NCBI GenBank assembly: GCA_900546925.1
Contig: UREV01000011.1
Coordinates: forward strand, 1-64,000
Length of the DNA stretch: 64,000 nucleotides
Reading direction: 5' to 3'
DNA from: an uncultured Bacteroides sp.
Lineage (GTDB): Bacteria; Bacteroidota; Bacteroidia; Bacteroidales; UBA932
This document shows, in pieces, positions 1 through 13,542 of this stretch. Below the pieces are notes generated by a model. The model did not search any database and had not been told where the DNA came from. It was given only the letters and a program-made list of their open reading frames with translations. Both the position numbers and the translations under genes were made by a program. Each line of letters opens with the position of its first letter. Positions within the stretch are counted from its first letter, which is position 1.

Positions 1-883
1 TGCTATCCTTGTAGTTGCTGCTACTGACGGTCCTATGCCTCAGACACGTGAGCACATCCTTCTCGCTCGTCAGGTGAACGTTCCTAAGATTGTTGTATTC
101 ATGAACAAGGTTGACCTTGTTGACGATCCTGAGATGCTCGACCTCGTTGAGATGGAGATCAGAGACCTTCTTAAGTTCTATGACTTCGATGAGGATTGCC
201 CTATCATCCGCGGTTCAGCTCTTGGTGCTCTTAACGGAGAGCCTAAGTGGGAAGACAAAGTTATGGAACTTATGGATGCAGTTGATTCATATATTCCTAT
301 CCCAGTTCGTGAGAACGAGAAACCATTCCTTATGCCTATCGAGGATATCTTCTCTATCACAGGTCGTGGTACAGTAGTTACCGGACGTATCGAGACTGGT
401 ACTATCCACGTTAACGACGCTGTTGAGCTCGTTGGTTTCGGTGACGCTCCTAGAGCTACCACTGTAACTGGTGTCGAGATGTTCCGTAAGCTTCTTGATC
501 AGGGTGAGGCTGGAGACAACGTTGGTCTTCTTCTCCGTGGTATCGACAAGAAGGACGTCAAGAGAGGTGAGGTTGTTGCTAAACCTGGTTCTATCACTCC
601 TCATACAGAGTTCAAGTCTCAGATTTACGTCCTCAAGAAAGAGGAAGGTGGCCGTCACACTCCATTCCACAACCACTATCGTCCACAGTTCTTCATCCGT
701 ACACTTGATGTTACCGGTGAGATCACTCTTCCAGAGGGAACTGAGATGGTTATGCCAGGCGATAACGTTGAGATTACAGTTAAGCTCATCACTCCAGTTG
801 CTCTTAACGAAGGTCTTCGTTTCGCAATCCGTGAGGGTGGCCGTACAGTAGGAGCTGGTCAGGTTACTAAGATCATTGACTAA
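1..883 (+). CDS. tuf: Elongation factor Tu (3' part; 5' end outside window)
   Basis: This is the C-terminal ~293 codons of EF-Tu, the GTPase that delivers aminoacyl-tRNA to the ribosome. The frame is open from base 2, before the first ATG at 35, so the gene enters from the left and about 100 N-terminal residues (P-loop and DCPGH) are missing. Visible are the G4 motif (MNKVD), the G5 region (RGSALGALNG), and beta-barrel domains 2 and 3 ending in VGAGQVTKIID. It lies upstream of tRNA-Trp and secE, the usual Bacteroidota arrangement. Near-invariant family sequence, so the call is secure. Confidence 0.98.
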   Translation, partial: AILVVAATDGPMPQTREHILLARQVNVPKIVVFMNKVDLVDDPEMLDLVEMEIRDLLKFYDFDEDCPIIRGSALGALNGEPKWEDKVMELMDAVDSYIPIPVRENEKPFLMPIEDIFSITGRGTVVTGRIETGTIHVNDAVELVGFGDAPRATTVTGVEMFRKLLDQGEAGDNVGLLLRGIDKKDVKRGEVVAKPGSITPHTEFKSQIYVLKKEEGGRHTPFHNHYRPQFFIRTLDVTGEITLPEGTEMVMPGDNVEITVKLITPVALNEGLRFAIREGGRTVGAGQVTKIID

Positions 884-902
884 TTTCTATCGAGATTATA
901 GA

Positions 903-925
903 GGTGCCGGTTTTAATCCGGCACC
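903..925 (+). terminator. Hairpin after tuf, possible weak terminator or processing site
   Basis: An 8-bp perfect stem (GGTGCCGG / CCGGCACC) with a 7-nt loop lies 20 bases after the tuf stop and 8 bases before tRNA-Trp. No T-run follows, so it may be partial termination or an RNA-processing signal for the downstream tRNA rather than a classical terminator. Confidence 0.4.
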
Positions 926-932
926 CTTACAC

Positions 933-1004
933 AGGGGCATAGTATAAGGGCTAGTATAGTGGTCTCCAAAACCATTGATGGGAGTTCGAATCTCTCTGCC
1001 CCTG
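933..1004 (+). tRNA. tRNA-Trp (anticodon CCA)
   Basis: A cloverleaf can be drawn by hand. The acceptor stem is AGGGGCA (933-939) with TGCCCCT (997-1003) and discriminator G at 1004. The anticodon stem GTGGT/ACCAT encloses loop CTCCAAA with CCA at 966-968. The T arm is GGGAG-TTCGAAT-CTCTC. CCA is not encoded. It sits between tuf and secE. Confidence 0.95.
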
Positions 1005-1085
1005 CTAATATCAAAGGTTACGATTTGGTAATGTTTAACAGATACTGCGCAAGCTTCCAATAGACAGTGTCCATTAAAAAAAAAG

Positions 1086-1274
1086 ATGAGAAAGTTCATT
1101 AACTATGTGAAAGGGTCTTACGAAGAGCTCACCAAGAAGGTGACTTGGCCGACCTGGGCAAAGCTTCAGAGCTCCGCTCTGCTTGTCATGATCGCCACTG
1201 TTATCATCGCGGTTGTGCTTTTTGTCATTGACTACATTTTCCAGACTCTGATGACCGGAATCTACACGTTGTAA
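1086..1274 (+). CDS. secE: Preprotein translocase subunit SecE
   Basis: A 62-residue single-span subunit that clamps the SecY channel in the inner membrane. It has the short bacterial form: an amphipathic N-terminus with the family signature EELTKKVTWPTW (residues ~13-24), then one hydrophobic segment (~30-55). It is 14 bases upstream of nusG, the standard secE-nusG pair, and begins the ribosomal protein/RNA polymerase run. The ATG follows an A-rich stretch with no Shine-Dalgarno, which is normal in this phylum. Confidence 0.96.
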   Translation: MRKFINYVKGSYEELTKKVTWPTWAKLQSSALLVMIATVIIAVVLFVIDYIFQTLMTGIYTL

Positions 1275-1288
1275 TTAAATTCATTACC

Positions 1289-1861
1289 ATGGGCGAGAAG
1301 AAGTGGTACGTCCTTAGGACTGCAGGAAGCAAAGAGAAAAAAGTCAAAGAGTACCTCGATAAAGAAATCGAGAGGGATTTGGATTTACAGAAAGAGATTT
1401 CTCAAGTTCTGGTTCCCCTCGAAAAAAAGTATACTGTAAAGAACGGAAAGAGGGTTTGTTCTGAAAAGATCCTTTTCCCGGGGTATGTGTTTATTGAGGC
1501 AGAACTTGGCAAAGATTCAGAATATTTGATCCGCAGTCATGTCATACCTGGCCTTGCAGGCTTCCTTTCAGAAAAATCAGTTGAATCCAAGACACAAGGC
1601 GAAAAGGTTGCTGTTCCTCTTAGAGACGATGAAGTCAAGAGACTTTTGGGTCAGCAGGATGAGCAGACAGTGACAGAGGCTGCTACTGAAGTTGATTATC
1701 AGGTTGGCGATTCAGTCAAGATTACTGATGGTCCGTTCAGTGGATTTGATGGAACGGTCGATGAGATTGCAGTCGATAGGAGTAAAATAAAAGTAATAGT
1801 TATGATCTTCGGCAGAAAAACTCTGCTCGAGCTCAACTTTAATCAAGTAACTAAAGAATAA
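1289..1861 (+). CDS. nusG: Transcription termination/antitermination factor NusG
   Basis: A 190-residue NusG. The N-terminal NGN domain (WYVLRTAGSKEKKV near residues 6-19, then FPGYVFIEAEL) binds the RNA polymerase clamp. The C-terminal KOW domain (GDSVKITDGPFSGFDGTV, ~145-162) contacts Rho or ribosomal protein S10. The central linker is slightly longer than in E. coli NusG, as is common in Bacteroidota. Only 4 bases separate its stop from rplK, so the two are co-transcribed. Confidence 0.97.
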   Translation: MGEKKWYVLRTAGSKEKKVKEYLDKEIERDLDLQKEISQVLVPLEKKYTVKNGKRVCSEKILFPGYVFIEAELGKDSEYLIRSHVIPGLAGFLSEKSVESKTQGEKVAVPLRDDEVKRLLGQQDEQTVTEAATEVDYQVGDSVKITDGPFSGFDGTVDEIAVDRSKIKVIVMIFGRKTLLELNFNQVTKE

Positions 1862-1865
1862 AATC

Positions 1866-2312
1866 ATGGCAAAAGAAGTAGTCGGATTCATTAAGCTCCA
1901 GATTAAAGGAGGAGCAGCGAATCCTGCGCCACCGGTAGGACCGGCTCTCGGTTCTAAAGGTCTGAACATTATGGACTTCTGCAAGCAGTTTAATGCAGCA
2001 ACTCAGGGTTCTGCAGGTAAAGTGCTTCCTGTAGTCATCACAGTTTTTTCAGACAAGTCTTTCACCTTTGTTGTAAAGCAGCCACCGGTAGCAGTGTCTC
2101 TCAAAGAGGCAGCTAAAATCCAGAAAGGTTCGGGAGAGCCTAACAGACAGAAAGTAGCAAGCGTAACTTGGGATCAGGTTAAAGCGATTGCAGAAGGCAA
2201 GATGGCCGACATGAACGCTTTCACCCTCAAGTCAGCTATGACAATGGTAGCTGGTACAGCAAGAAGTATGGGTATTAAGGTTACCGGAACATTTCCGGCA
2301 GATGTAAAATAA
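1866..2312 (+). CDS. rplK: 50S ribosomal protein L11
   Basis: A 148-residue L11, which binds the GTPase-centre RNA of 23S rRNA. The N-terminal domain has the proline-rich signature NPAPPVGPALGSKGLN (~19-34); the C-terminal domain ends near MGIKVTGTFPADVK. Length is typical. It is tightly packed between nusG and rplA (12-base gap). Confidence 0.98.
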   Translation: MAKEVVGFIKLQIKGGAANPAPPVGPALGSKGLNIMDFCKQFNAATQGSAGKVLPVVITVFSDKSFTFVVKQPPVAVSLKEAAKIQKGSGEPNRQKVASVTWDQVKAIAEGKMADMNAFTLKSAMTMVAGTARSMGIKVTGTFPADVK

Positions 2313-2324
2313 AACACATGCATC

Positions 2325-3023
2325 ATGAGTAAACTTTCAAAAAACATGAAGGCTGCGCTGGCAAAGTTTGACCAGACAAAGCAGTATGAGCTTGCTGAGG
2401 CATGTGGTATTCTTAAAGAAGTAACTTATACCAAATTTGATTCTTCAGTAGAGCTTGTCGCTAACCTCGGTGTAGATCCTCGTAAAGCTAACCAGATGAT
2501 TCGTGGAGTGGTTTCACTTCCTCACGGAACTGGTAAAGTAACACGTGTCCTCGTTCTTTGTACTCCTGACAAGGAGGCTGAGGCTAAAGAGGCAGGTGCT
2601 GATTATGTAGGTCTCGACGAGTATATCGAAAAGATCAAAGCAGGTTGGACAGATGTAGACGTTATTATCTGTACTCCTTCAGTAATGGCTAAGTTAGCTA
2701 TCATCGGTCGTATACTCGGTCCAAGAGGTCTCATGCCGAACCCTAAGACTGGAACCGTTACTATGGCAGTTGGTAACGCTGTTAAGGAAGTTAAGGCTGG
2801 TAAGATCGACTTCAAAGTTGACAAGACCGGTATTATTCACGCCGCTATCGGCAAGTCTTCTTTCACAGCTGAGCAGATTGCTGACAACGCCAAGGTTGTT
2901 ATGTCTGCAATCATGAAATTGAAACCTCAGACACTTAAGGGCACATATCTTAAGAGCGCTGCAATTTGCACGACAATGAGCCCTGGTATCAAACTTGATG
3001 TCAAATCATTCAGTGCTGAATAA
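2325..3023 (+). CDS. rplA: 50S ribosomal protein L1
   Basis: A 232-residue L1, the L1-stalk protein that helps release tRNA from the E site and, in studied bacteria, represses its own rplK-rplA message. The family signature is clear: the LGPRGLMPNPKTGTV loop (~131-145) and the VDKTGIIHAAIGKSSF segment. It is encoded 12 bases after rplK and 15 bases before rplJ. Confidence 0.98.
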   Translation: MSKLSKNMKAALAKFDQTKQYELAEACGILKEVTYTKFDSSVELVANLGVDPRKANQMIRGVVSLPHGTGKVTRVLVLCTPDKEAEAKEAGADYVGLDEYIEKIKAGWTDVDVIICTPSVMAKLAIIGRILGPRGLMPNPKTGTVTMAVGNAVKEVKAGKIDFKVDKTGIIHAAIGKSSFTAEQIADNAKVVMSAIMKLKPQTLKGTYLKSAAICTTMSPGIKLDVKSFSAE

Positions 3024-3038
3024 TAAATATTCAATGTT

Positions 3039-3569
3039 ATGAGAAAAGAATTAAAAGCCCAGATAATTGAATCTATCTCAGCACAGATTAAGGAGACTCC
3101 TAATTTCTATATTACCGACATCTCCGGTTTGAATGCTGAGCAGACAACAAAACTTCGCCGCGCTTGTTTCGAGGCTGGCATTAAGCTTGTTGTTGTAAAG
3201 AATACCTTGTTCCACCATGTTATCAAAGGCATGGAGAATGCAGAACTTGAGGCTCTTGTGCCTACTCTCGTAGGCAACACCGCCATCATGTTCACTGAGG
3301 TAGCTAATGCCCCTGGTAAACTTATCAAGAAGTTCCAGAAAGATGGTTTCGAGAAGCCTGCACTCAAAGGTGCTTATGTACAGGAATGTGCTTTCGTAGG
3401 TGCTGATAAACTTGAAGAGCTTGCTTCTATCAAGTCTAAAGAGGAACTCCTCGGAGATATCATCGGTCTTCTCCAGTCTCCAGCAAAGAATGTCATCTCT
3501 GCTCTTCAGTCAGCAGGCGACAAACTTGCAGGAATTGTCAAGACACTTTCAGAAAAAGAAGAAAAATAA
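3039..3569 (+). CDS. rplJ: 50S ribosomal protein L10
   Basis: A 176-residue L10, the base of the L7/L12 stalk. The N-terminal rRNA-binding domain contains FYITDISGLNAEQTTKLRR, and the C-terminal helix that carries L7/L12 dimers is at the end (AGIVKTLSEKEEK). Only 15 bases separate it from rplA. There is therefore no room for the long regulatory leader known before rplJ in E. coli; any L10 autoregulation would have to differ. Confidence 0.97.
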   Translation: MRKELKAQIIESISAQIKETPNFYITDISGLNAEQTTKLRRACFEAGIKLVVVKNTLFHHVIKGMENAELEALVPTLVGNTAIMFTEVANAPGKLIKKFQKDGFEKPALKGAYVQECAFVGADKLEELASIKSKEELLGDIIGLLQSPAKNVISALQSAGDKLAGIVKTLSEKEEK

Positions 3570-3599
3570 ATATAAACAATTTAAACAGTATCATTTATT

Positions 3600-3977
3600 A
3601 TGGCAGATGTAAAAGCACTTGCAGAAGAGTTGGTTAACCTTTCTGTAAAAGACGTTCAGGAACTCGCTAAGGTTCTTAAGGAAGAGTATGGTATCGAGCC
3701 TGCAGCAGCTGCAGTAGCAGTAGCAGCTCCAGTAGCTGGCGGTGACGCAGCAGCAGCTGAGCAGACAGAGTTCGACGTTATCCTCAAATCAGCTGGTGAC
3801 GCTAAACTTAACGTTATCAAAGCTGTGAAGGATCTCCTCAGCCTCGGTCTTAAGGAGGCTAAGGACCTCGTAGACAAGGCTCCTAACGCTACTTTGAAAG
3901 AGAAAGTATCCAAAGCTGAAGCAGAGCAGATCAAATCTACTCTCGAAGAGGCTGGTGCAGAGGTTGAGGTTAAATAA
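3600..3977 (+). CDS. rplL: 50S ribosomal protein L7/L12
   Basis: A 125-residue stalk protein. The N-terminal dimerisation helix is followed by an alanine/valine/proline-rich hinge (about residues 38-52) and the factor-binding C-terminal domain (GLKEAKDLVDKAP). It recruits translation GTPases to the ribosome. A terminator-like hairpin begins 32 bases after its stop, before rpoB. Confidence 0.98.
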   Translation: MADVKALAEELVNLSVKDVQELAKVLKEEYGIEPAAAAVAVAAPVAGGDAAAAEQTEFDVILKSAGDAKLNVIKAVKDLLSLGLKEAKDLVDKAPNATLKEKVSKAEAEQIKSTLEEAGAEVEVK

Positions 3978-4008
3978 CTTCACTTCGCCCCTTGTTGGGA
4001 ACGAAATC

Positions 4009-4045
4009 AGGTTTAGAGCCGGGTGTATTGGCTCTAAACCTTTTT
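4009..4045 (+). terminator. Attenuator-type hairpin between rplL and rpoB
   Basis: A perfect 12-bp stem, AGGTTTAGAGCC (4009-4020) with GGCTCTAAACCT (4030-4041), has a 9-nt loop and is followed by a run of T ending about 4045. This has the form of an intrinsic terminator but lies inside the ribosomal-protein/RNA-polymerase operon. It probably terminates only a share of transcripts and so keeps rpoBC below rplL. Confidence 0.8.
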
Positions 4046-4082
4046 GTCGTATTTAAGTTTTTCTCTATTTCAAAGGCAGAAT

Positions 4083-7000
4083 ATGTCAAATAAGACTACC
4101 AATAAACGAATAAATTTCGCCACATCTAAAATCCTGGATTATCCGGATCTGCTTGAGGTACAGTTGAAGTCATTCAAGGACTTCTTCCAGCTTGACACAA
4201 CCCCAGAAAACAGAAAAAACGAAGGACTTTATCAGGTTTTCCAGGAAATATTTCCGATCGAGGATACGAGAAATAACTATAAACTTGAGTTTATCGATTA
4301 TTTCATTGACCCTCCACAGTATTCGATCGAAGAATGTCTTGAGAGAGGTCTGACGTATAACGTACCTCTGAAGGCAAAACTCCGCCTTTCATGCAGTGAC
4401 CCGGAGCACGAAGATTTCGATACAAAGGTTCAGGACGTATACTTGGGAAATATCCCTTACATGACTCCTGCTGGAACCTTCGTCATCAACGGATCAGAGC
4501 GAATCATTGTATCACAGCTCCACAGGTCGCCTGGTGTATTCTTCGACCAGACTCTTCATGCGAATGGTACTAAACTCTATTCAGCAAGAATTATCCCGTT
4601 CAAGGGTTCTTGGATAGAGTTCGCAACAGACATCAACAATGTCATGTATGCGTACATTGACCGTAAAAAGAAGCTTCCTGTTACTACTTTGCTCAGAGCA
4701 ATCGGTTTCGATGCCGACAAGGACATTATAAACATCTTTGGTCTTGCAGAAGAAATAGAGGCTACGCCTGAGAATCTCCAGAAGAACGAAGGCAGAAAAC
4801 TCGCTGCGAAGGTTCTTAAGACTTGGAATGAGGACTTCGTGGACGAAGATACAGGAGAGGTTATTCCTATCGAGCGTACAACACCTGTCGTAGAGCGCGG
4901 TGAAATCATCGATGAGGAAACTATCCAGAAACTTGCAGATGCTGAAGTGAAGACTGTTCTCCTTCAGAAAGATGAAGCTAGCGACAACGAGTACGCCATC
5001 ATCTACAACACTCTGCAGAAAGATCCGACTAATACGGAGAAAGAAGCTGTCAATTACATCTACAAACAGTTGCGTAATTCAGAACCACCTGATGAGGCTA
5101 CTGCCCGTGATGTGATCGACAAGTTGTTCTTCTCTGAAAAGAGATATGATCTCGGTATCGTAGGTAGATATCGTCTGAACAAGAAACTCAGCCTCACTAC
5201 TGATCCTGAGCTCCGTGTGCTTACGAATCATGATATTATCGAGATTATCAAATATTTGATTCAGCTTATAAACTCGAAAGCGATTGTCGATGACATCGAC
5301 CACTTGAGCAACCGTCGTGTGAGAACTGTTGGTGAGCAGCTTGCTAACCAGTTCAGTGTAGGTCTCTCCAGAATGGCAAGAACTATCCGTGAGCGTATGA
5401 ATGTCAGGGATAGCGAGCAGTTCATTCCGATCGACCTCATCAATTCCAAGACATTGTCTTCAGTGATCAACTCGTTCTTCGGTACAAGCCAGTTGTCCCA
5501 GTTCATGGACCAGACTAACCCGCTTGCCGAGGTGACACACAAACGTCGTCTGTCAGCGCTCGGTCCTGGCGGTCTTTCACGAGACAGAGCAGGATTCGAA
5601 GTTCGAGACGTGCACTATACTCATTACGGTAGACTTTGTCCTATCGAGTCTCCTGAGGGACCTAACATCGGTCTTATCTCATCTCTTTGCGTTTATGCGA
5701 AGATCGATGACCTCGGATTTATCGAGACTCCTTACCGTAAAGTAGAGAACGGAAAGGTTAACCTTACAGATGAAGGCTGGAAATTCATGAGCGCGGAGGA
5801 AGAAGAGGACAAGCTCGTATCTCTTGCGAAAGTGAAGATGGATGACGACGGAAATATCGAGGAAGACAGAATCCAGTGTCGTCTTGAGGCTGACTTCCCT
5901 GTAGTGTCTAAGGAAGAGGTTAACTTCATGGACGTTGCTCCTAACCAGATGGCTTCTGTCGCTGCGTCACTCATTCCGTTCCTCGAGCATGATGATGCCC
6001 ACCGTGCATTGATGGGTGCGAACATGATGCGTCAGGCAGTTCCGCTTCTCAAGCCTCAGTCACCTATCGTGGGAACAGGCCTTGAAGAGAGAGTATGCAT
6101 CGACTCCAGAACTCAGGTTTTGGCTGAAAGAAAGGGTGAGGTCGTATACGTGGATGCAAATGAAATCCATGTCAAGTACGATCGTACCGATGATGAGAGA
6201 TTTGTAAGTTTCTCACCGGATATCACAGTATATCACTTACCTATATATAGAAGAACAAACCAGAGTACAACTATCTGCCTCAAACCTATCGTCAGAAAAG
6301 GCGATATCGTAGAGAAGGGCCAGGTGATGACTGAAGGTTATGCTACTCAGAATGGTGAACTCGCTCTCGGCCGTAACCTTATGGTTGCGTTCATGCCTTG
6401 GAAGGGTTACAACTATGAGGACGCTATCGTTCTTTCAGAGAAGATGGTAAGATGGGATATCCTCACATCTGTTCACGTAGACGAATATGTGACAGAAGTA
6501 CGTGAGACCAAGCGTGGTATGGAGGAACTTACTTCAGATATTCCTAACGTTAGCGAAGACGCTACCAGAAATCTCGACACCAATGGTATCGTAAGAGTCG
6601 GTGCTCATATCGAGCCGGGCGATATCATGGTAGGTAAGATCACTCCTAAGGGTGAGAGCGATCCTTCTCCGGAAGAGAAACTCCTTCGTGCTATCTTCGG
6701 TGACAAGGCAGGTGACGTAAAGGATGCCTCACTTAAGGCTAACCCGTCATTGAGCGGAACAGTCATCAAGACAACACTTTATGCTAAAGTTGCCAAGGAA
6801 GGAAACCGCAAGGGTGCCAAGGCTGAGCAGAAAGCCAAGATCGAGAGAATCGAGGAAGATTTCAACAGAAAAGTAGAGGCTCTCTACTCCAAGTTCTTCG
6901 ACAAACTCGTTGTTCTTGCTGACGGAAAGAAGAGCGCCGGAATCAGCGACCTCTATGGAGTCGAGATTATACCTAAGGGCAAGGAAATCAATGTCTCTCA

Positions 7001-7901
7001 GCTCAAGACTATGGATTTCGAGAATATCAACTCCAACAGATGGACTGATGATGACAGGATTAACCTCATGATCAGAGACCTTATCAACAACTACTGCATC
7101 GCTTACAAAGAGGCTGCAGCAGCTAACAAGAGGGCTTTGGACAAGGTTAAGATCGGTGATGAACTCTCAAATGGTGTCATGCAGCTTGCAAAAGTTTACA
7201 TCGCCAAGAAGAGAAAGATCACTGTCGGTGACAAGATGGCCGGTCGACATGGTAACAAGGGTATCGTTGCCAAGATCGTAAGAGAGGAGGATATGCCGTT
7301 CCTCGAGGATGGTACTCCAGTAGATATAGTTCTTAACCCTCTTGGTGTGCCTTCTCGTATGAACCTCGGTCAGATTTACGAGACCGTTCTCGGATGGGCA
7401 GGTGCCAAATTGTGCGTCAAGTTCAGTACACCTATTTTCGACGGTGCCAGCATTGACTCTATCTGTGATTATACAGATAAGGCAGGCCTTCCTAGGTTCG
7501 GAAGAACTCATCTTAGAGACGGTGGTACAGGAGACTGGTTCGACCAGTATGCTACAGTCGGTGTCATCTATATGATCAAACTGGGTCACATGGTTGACGA
7601 CAAGATGCATGCGAGATCTATCGGTCCGTACTCTCTCATTACTCAGCAGCCTCTCGGAGGTAAAGCTCAGTTCGGAGGTCAGCGATTCGGAGAGATGGAG
7701 GTTTGGGCACTCGAGGCATTCGGTGCTGCCAATGCTCTTCAGGAGATTCTGACTGTCAAGTCTGATGACGTTACCGGAAGATCCAAGACATACGAGGCTA
7801 TCGTGAAGGGCGAGCCTATGCCTACACCAGGTATACCTGAGTCCCTTAACGTGCTTCTGCATGAGCTTAGAGGTCTCGGACTTAAAGTGACCCTTGATTA
7901 A
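4083..7901 (+). CDS. rpoB: DNA-directed RNA polymerase subunit beta
   Basis: The 1272-residue beta subunit of RNA polymerase. The start is placed at ATG 4083 (MSNKTTNKRINF), matching family N-termini. The frame extends upstream to a TTG at 4044, but those 13 codons overlap the terminator T-run and are not family sequence. The rifampicin region reads SQLSQFMDQTNPLAEVTHKR, with the wild-type Asp, His and Ser at the three main resistance positions (E. coli 516, 526, 531), so it looks rifampicin-sensitive. It is followed 26 bases later by rpoC. Confidence 0.98.
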   Translation: MSNKTTNKRINFATSKILDYPDLLEVQLKSFKDFFQLDTTPENRKNEGLYQVFQEIFPIEDTRNNYKLEFIDYFIDPPQYSIEECLERGLTYNVPLKAKLRLSCSDPEHEDFDTKVQDVYLGNIPYMTPAGTFVINGSERIIVSQLHRSPGVFFDQTLHANGTKLYSARIIPFKGSWIEFATDINNVMYAYIDRKKKLPVTTLLRAIGFDADKDIINIFGLAEEIEATPENLQKNEGRKLAAKVLKTWNEDFVDEDTGEVIPIERTTPVVERGEIIDEETIQKLADAEVKTVLLQKDEASDNEYAIIYNTLQKDPTNTEKEAVNYIYKQLRNSEPPDEATARDVIDKLFFSEKRYDLGIVGRYRLNKKLSLTTDPELRVLTNHDIIEIIKYLIQLINSKAIVDDIDHLSNRRVRTVGEQLANQFSVGLSRMARTIRERMNVRDSEQFIPIDLINSKTLSSVINSFFGTSQLSQFMDQTNPLAEVTHKRRLSALGPGGLSRDRAGFEVRDVHYTHYGRLCPIESPEGPNIGLISSLCVYAKIDDLGFIETPYRKVENGKVNLTDEGWKFMSAEEEEDKLVSLAKVKMDDDGNIEEDRIQCRLEADFPVVSKEEVNFMDVAPNQMASVAASLIPFLEHDDAHRALMGANMMRQAVPLLKPQSPIVGTGLEERVCIDSRTQVLAERKGEVVYVDANEIHVKYDRTDDERFVSFSPDITVYHLPIYRRTNQSTTICLKPIVRKGDIVEKGQVMTEGYATQNGELALGRNLMVAFMPWKGYNYEDAIVLSEKMVRWDILTSVHVDEYVTEVRETKRGMEELTSDIPNVSEDATRNLDTNGIVRVGAHIEPGDIMVGKITPKGESDPSPEEKLLRAIFGDKAGDVKDASLKANPSLSGTVIKTTLYAKVAKEGNRKGAKAEQKAKIERIEEDFNRKVEALYSKFFDKLVVLADGKKSAGISDLYGVEIIPKGKEINVSQLKTMDFENINSNRWTDDDRINLMIRDLINNYCIAYKEAAAANKRALDKVKIGDELSNGVMQLAKVYIAKKRKITVGDKMAGRHGNKGIVAKIVREEDMPFLEDGTPVDIVLNPLGVPSRMNLGQIYETVLGWAGAKLCVKFSTPIFDGASIDSICDYTDKAGLPRFGRTHLRDGGTGDWFDQYATVGVIYMIKLGHMVDDKMHARSIGPYSLITQQPLGGKAQFGGQRFGEMEVWALEAFGAANALQEILTVKSDDVTGRSKTYEAIVKGEPMPTPGIPESLNVLLHELRGLGLKVTLD

Positions 7902-7927
7902 TTACAATCAATTTGATTTGATATAAT

Positions 7928-12178
<4,251 letters not shown>

Positions 12179-12193
12179 CGGTTACTCACATAC

Positions 12194-12235
12194 ATAGAAA
12201 AAGCGGAGGATGTTAACATCCTCCGCTTTTTCTAT
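12194..12235. terminator. Bidirectional intrinsic terminator between rpoC and purA
   Basis: An almost perfectly symmetric palindrome is centred at 12214/12215. Its 21-base arms contain a GC-rich core (GCGGAGGATG / CATCCTCCGC) flanked by A5 on the left and T5 on the right. It serves both convergent genes, rpoC (+) and purA (-). Confidence 0.95.
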
Positions 12236-12246
12236 ATGTATACAAC

Positions 12247-13506
12247 CTATCGCTCGATAGTAGCCTCGCGGTCTGGTCCGAGAGAAATGATCTTGATAGG
12301 AACCTTCAGGAAGTTCTCCATGAAACGGATATACTCCTTGAATGTCTCAGGAAGCTCCTCCTCTTTTCTGCAACCGGTAAGATCCTGATTCCAGCCCTTG
12401 AACTCAGTATATACTGGAGTGATTTCAGCCTCAGTATCGAATGGGAACTGGTTAGTCTCCTTGCCGTCGATAATGTAAGAGGTGCAGACCTTGATAGTCT
12501 CGAATGTGTCGAGGCAGTCAGACTTCATCATGATGAGGTCTGTTACACCATTGAGCATTACGGTGTACTTGAGAGCTACGAGGTCCAACCAACCGCATCT
12601 GCGTGGACGTCCGGTAACTGCACCGAACTCATGACCTACCTCGCGGATCTTTTCACCTGTCTCGTCGAAAAGTTCAGTAGGGAACGGACCGCTGCCGACA
12701 CGTGTGCAGTAAGCCTTGAAAATACCATATACATGACCTACCTTGGAAGGAGCCACTCCAAGACCGGTACATACACCGCCCACTGTTGTAGATGAAGAAG
12801 TTACGAACGGATATGAACCGTAATCGATATCGAGCAGTGAGCCCTGTGCGCCCTCAGCGAGCATAGGCTTCTCCTCCAACCACTCATTTACGAAGTATTC
12901 GCAGTCAATAAGATGGAATTCCTTCAGGAACTCGATTGCACTCATCCACTCAGCCTCATTCTGCTCAGGATTGCACTCGAAATTCAGATCCTTCAAAAGC
13001 TGGAGATGTCTTGCCTTCAATTTCGCAAACCTTTCCTTGAAATCAGGAGCGAGAATATCGCCGACACGCAGTCCATGACGAGAAATCTTATCTGTATATG
13101 TAGGTCCTATACCTTTAAGTGTAGAACCGATTTTGCTCTTTCCGGCAGCAGCCTCATAAGCTGCATCCAAAAGCTTGTGTGTAGGGAGAATGAGATGAGC
13201 CTTCTTGGAAATCAAGAGCTTAGCCTTAGGATCTATTCCCAACTTGCTGATATTGCCGCACTCTTCACGGAATGTAACAGGGTCGAGAACGACACCGCTT
13301 CCGATGATATTGGTCGATCCCTCTCTGAAGATTCCTGAAGGAATACTTCTTACTACGAAGTTCTGACCATCGAAATGAAGTGAATGTCCGGCGTTGGGAC
13401 CGCCCTGGAATCTTGCGACTGCAGGATATCTGCTTGCAAGTACATCCACGATTTTACCTTTTCCTTCGTCTCCCCACTGGAGACCAAGAACTACATCAAG
13501 TTTCAT
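12247..13506 (-). CDS. purA: Adenylosuccinate synthetase
   Basis: A 419-residue enzyme that joins IMP and aspartate using GTP, the first committed step to AMP. The N-terminus has the GDEGKGKIVD glycine-rich loop with catalytic Asp, GPNAGHS with the catalytic His, then GPTYTDKISRHGLRVGD and the GHEFGAVTGRPRRCGWLD segment. It is the last gene of a minus-strand run; ssb ends 36 bases upstream of its start. Confidence 0.97.
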   Translation of the reverse strand: MKLDVVLGLQWGDEGKGKIVDVLASRYPAVARFQGGPNAGHSLHFDGQNFVVRSIPSGIFREGSTNIIGSGVVLDPVTFREECGNISKLGIDPKAKLLISKKAHLILPTHKLLDAAYEAAAGKSKIGSTLKGIGPTYTDKISRHGLRVGDILAPDFKERFAKLKARHLQLLKDLNFECNPEQNEAEWMSAIEFLKEFHLIDCEYFVNEWLEEKPMLAEGAQGSLLDIDYGSYPFVTSSSTTVGGVCTGLGVAPSKVGHVYGIFKAYCTRVGSGPFPTELFDETGEKIREVGHEFGAVTGRPRRCGWLDLVALKYTVMLNGVTDLIMMKSDCLDTFETIKVCTSYIIDGKETNQFPFDTEAEITPVYTEFKGWNQDLTGCRKEEELPETFKEYIRFMENFLKVPIKIISLGPDREATIER

Positions 13507-13542
13507 ATTCTTATTATGATTAATTTTTGTCGTTTGAAAACA

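Noticed and set aside
896..1099. Minus-strand open frame over tRNA-Trp
   Set aside because: It spans the tRNA and its flanking hairpin and is clearly non-coding.
3024..3038. L10 autoregulatory leader before rplJ
   Set aside because: Only 15 bases lie between rplA and rplJ, too short for the known leader fold.
4044..4082. Upstream TTG start extending rpoB by 13 codons
   Set aside because: The codons lie in the T-run and spacer after the attenuator hairpin and have no RpoB similarity; ATG 4083 fits family N-termini.
7167..7862. Long open frame (231 codons) on the minus strand inside rpoB
   Set aside because: Antisense shadow of a strongly biased gene; no recognisable protein features and no start context.
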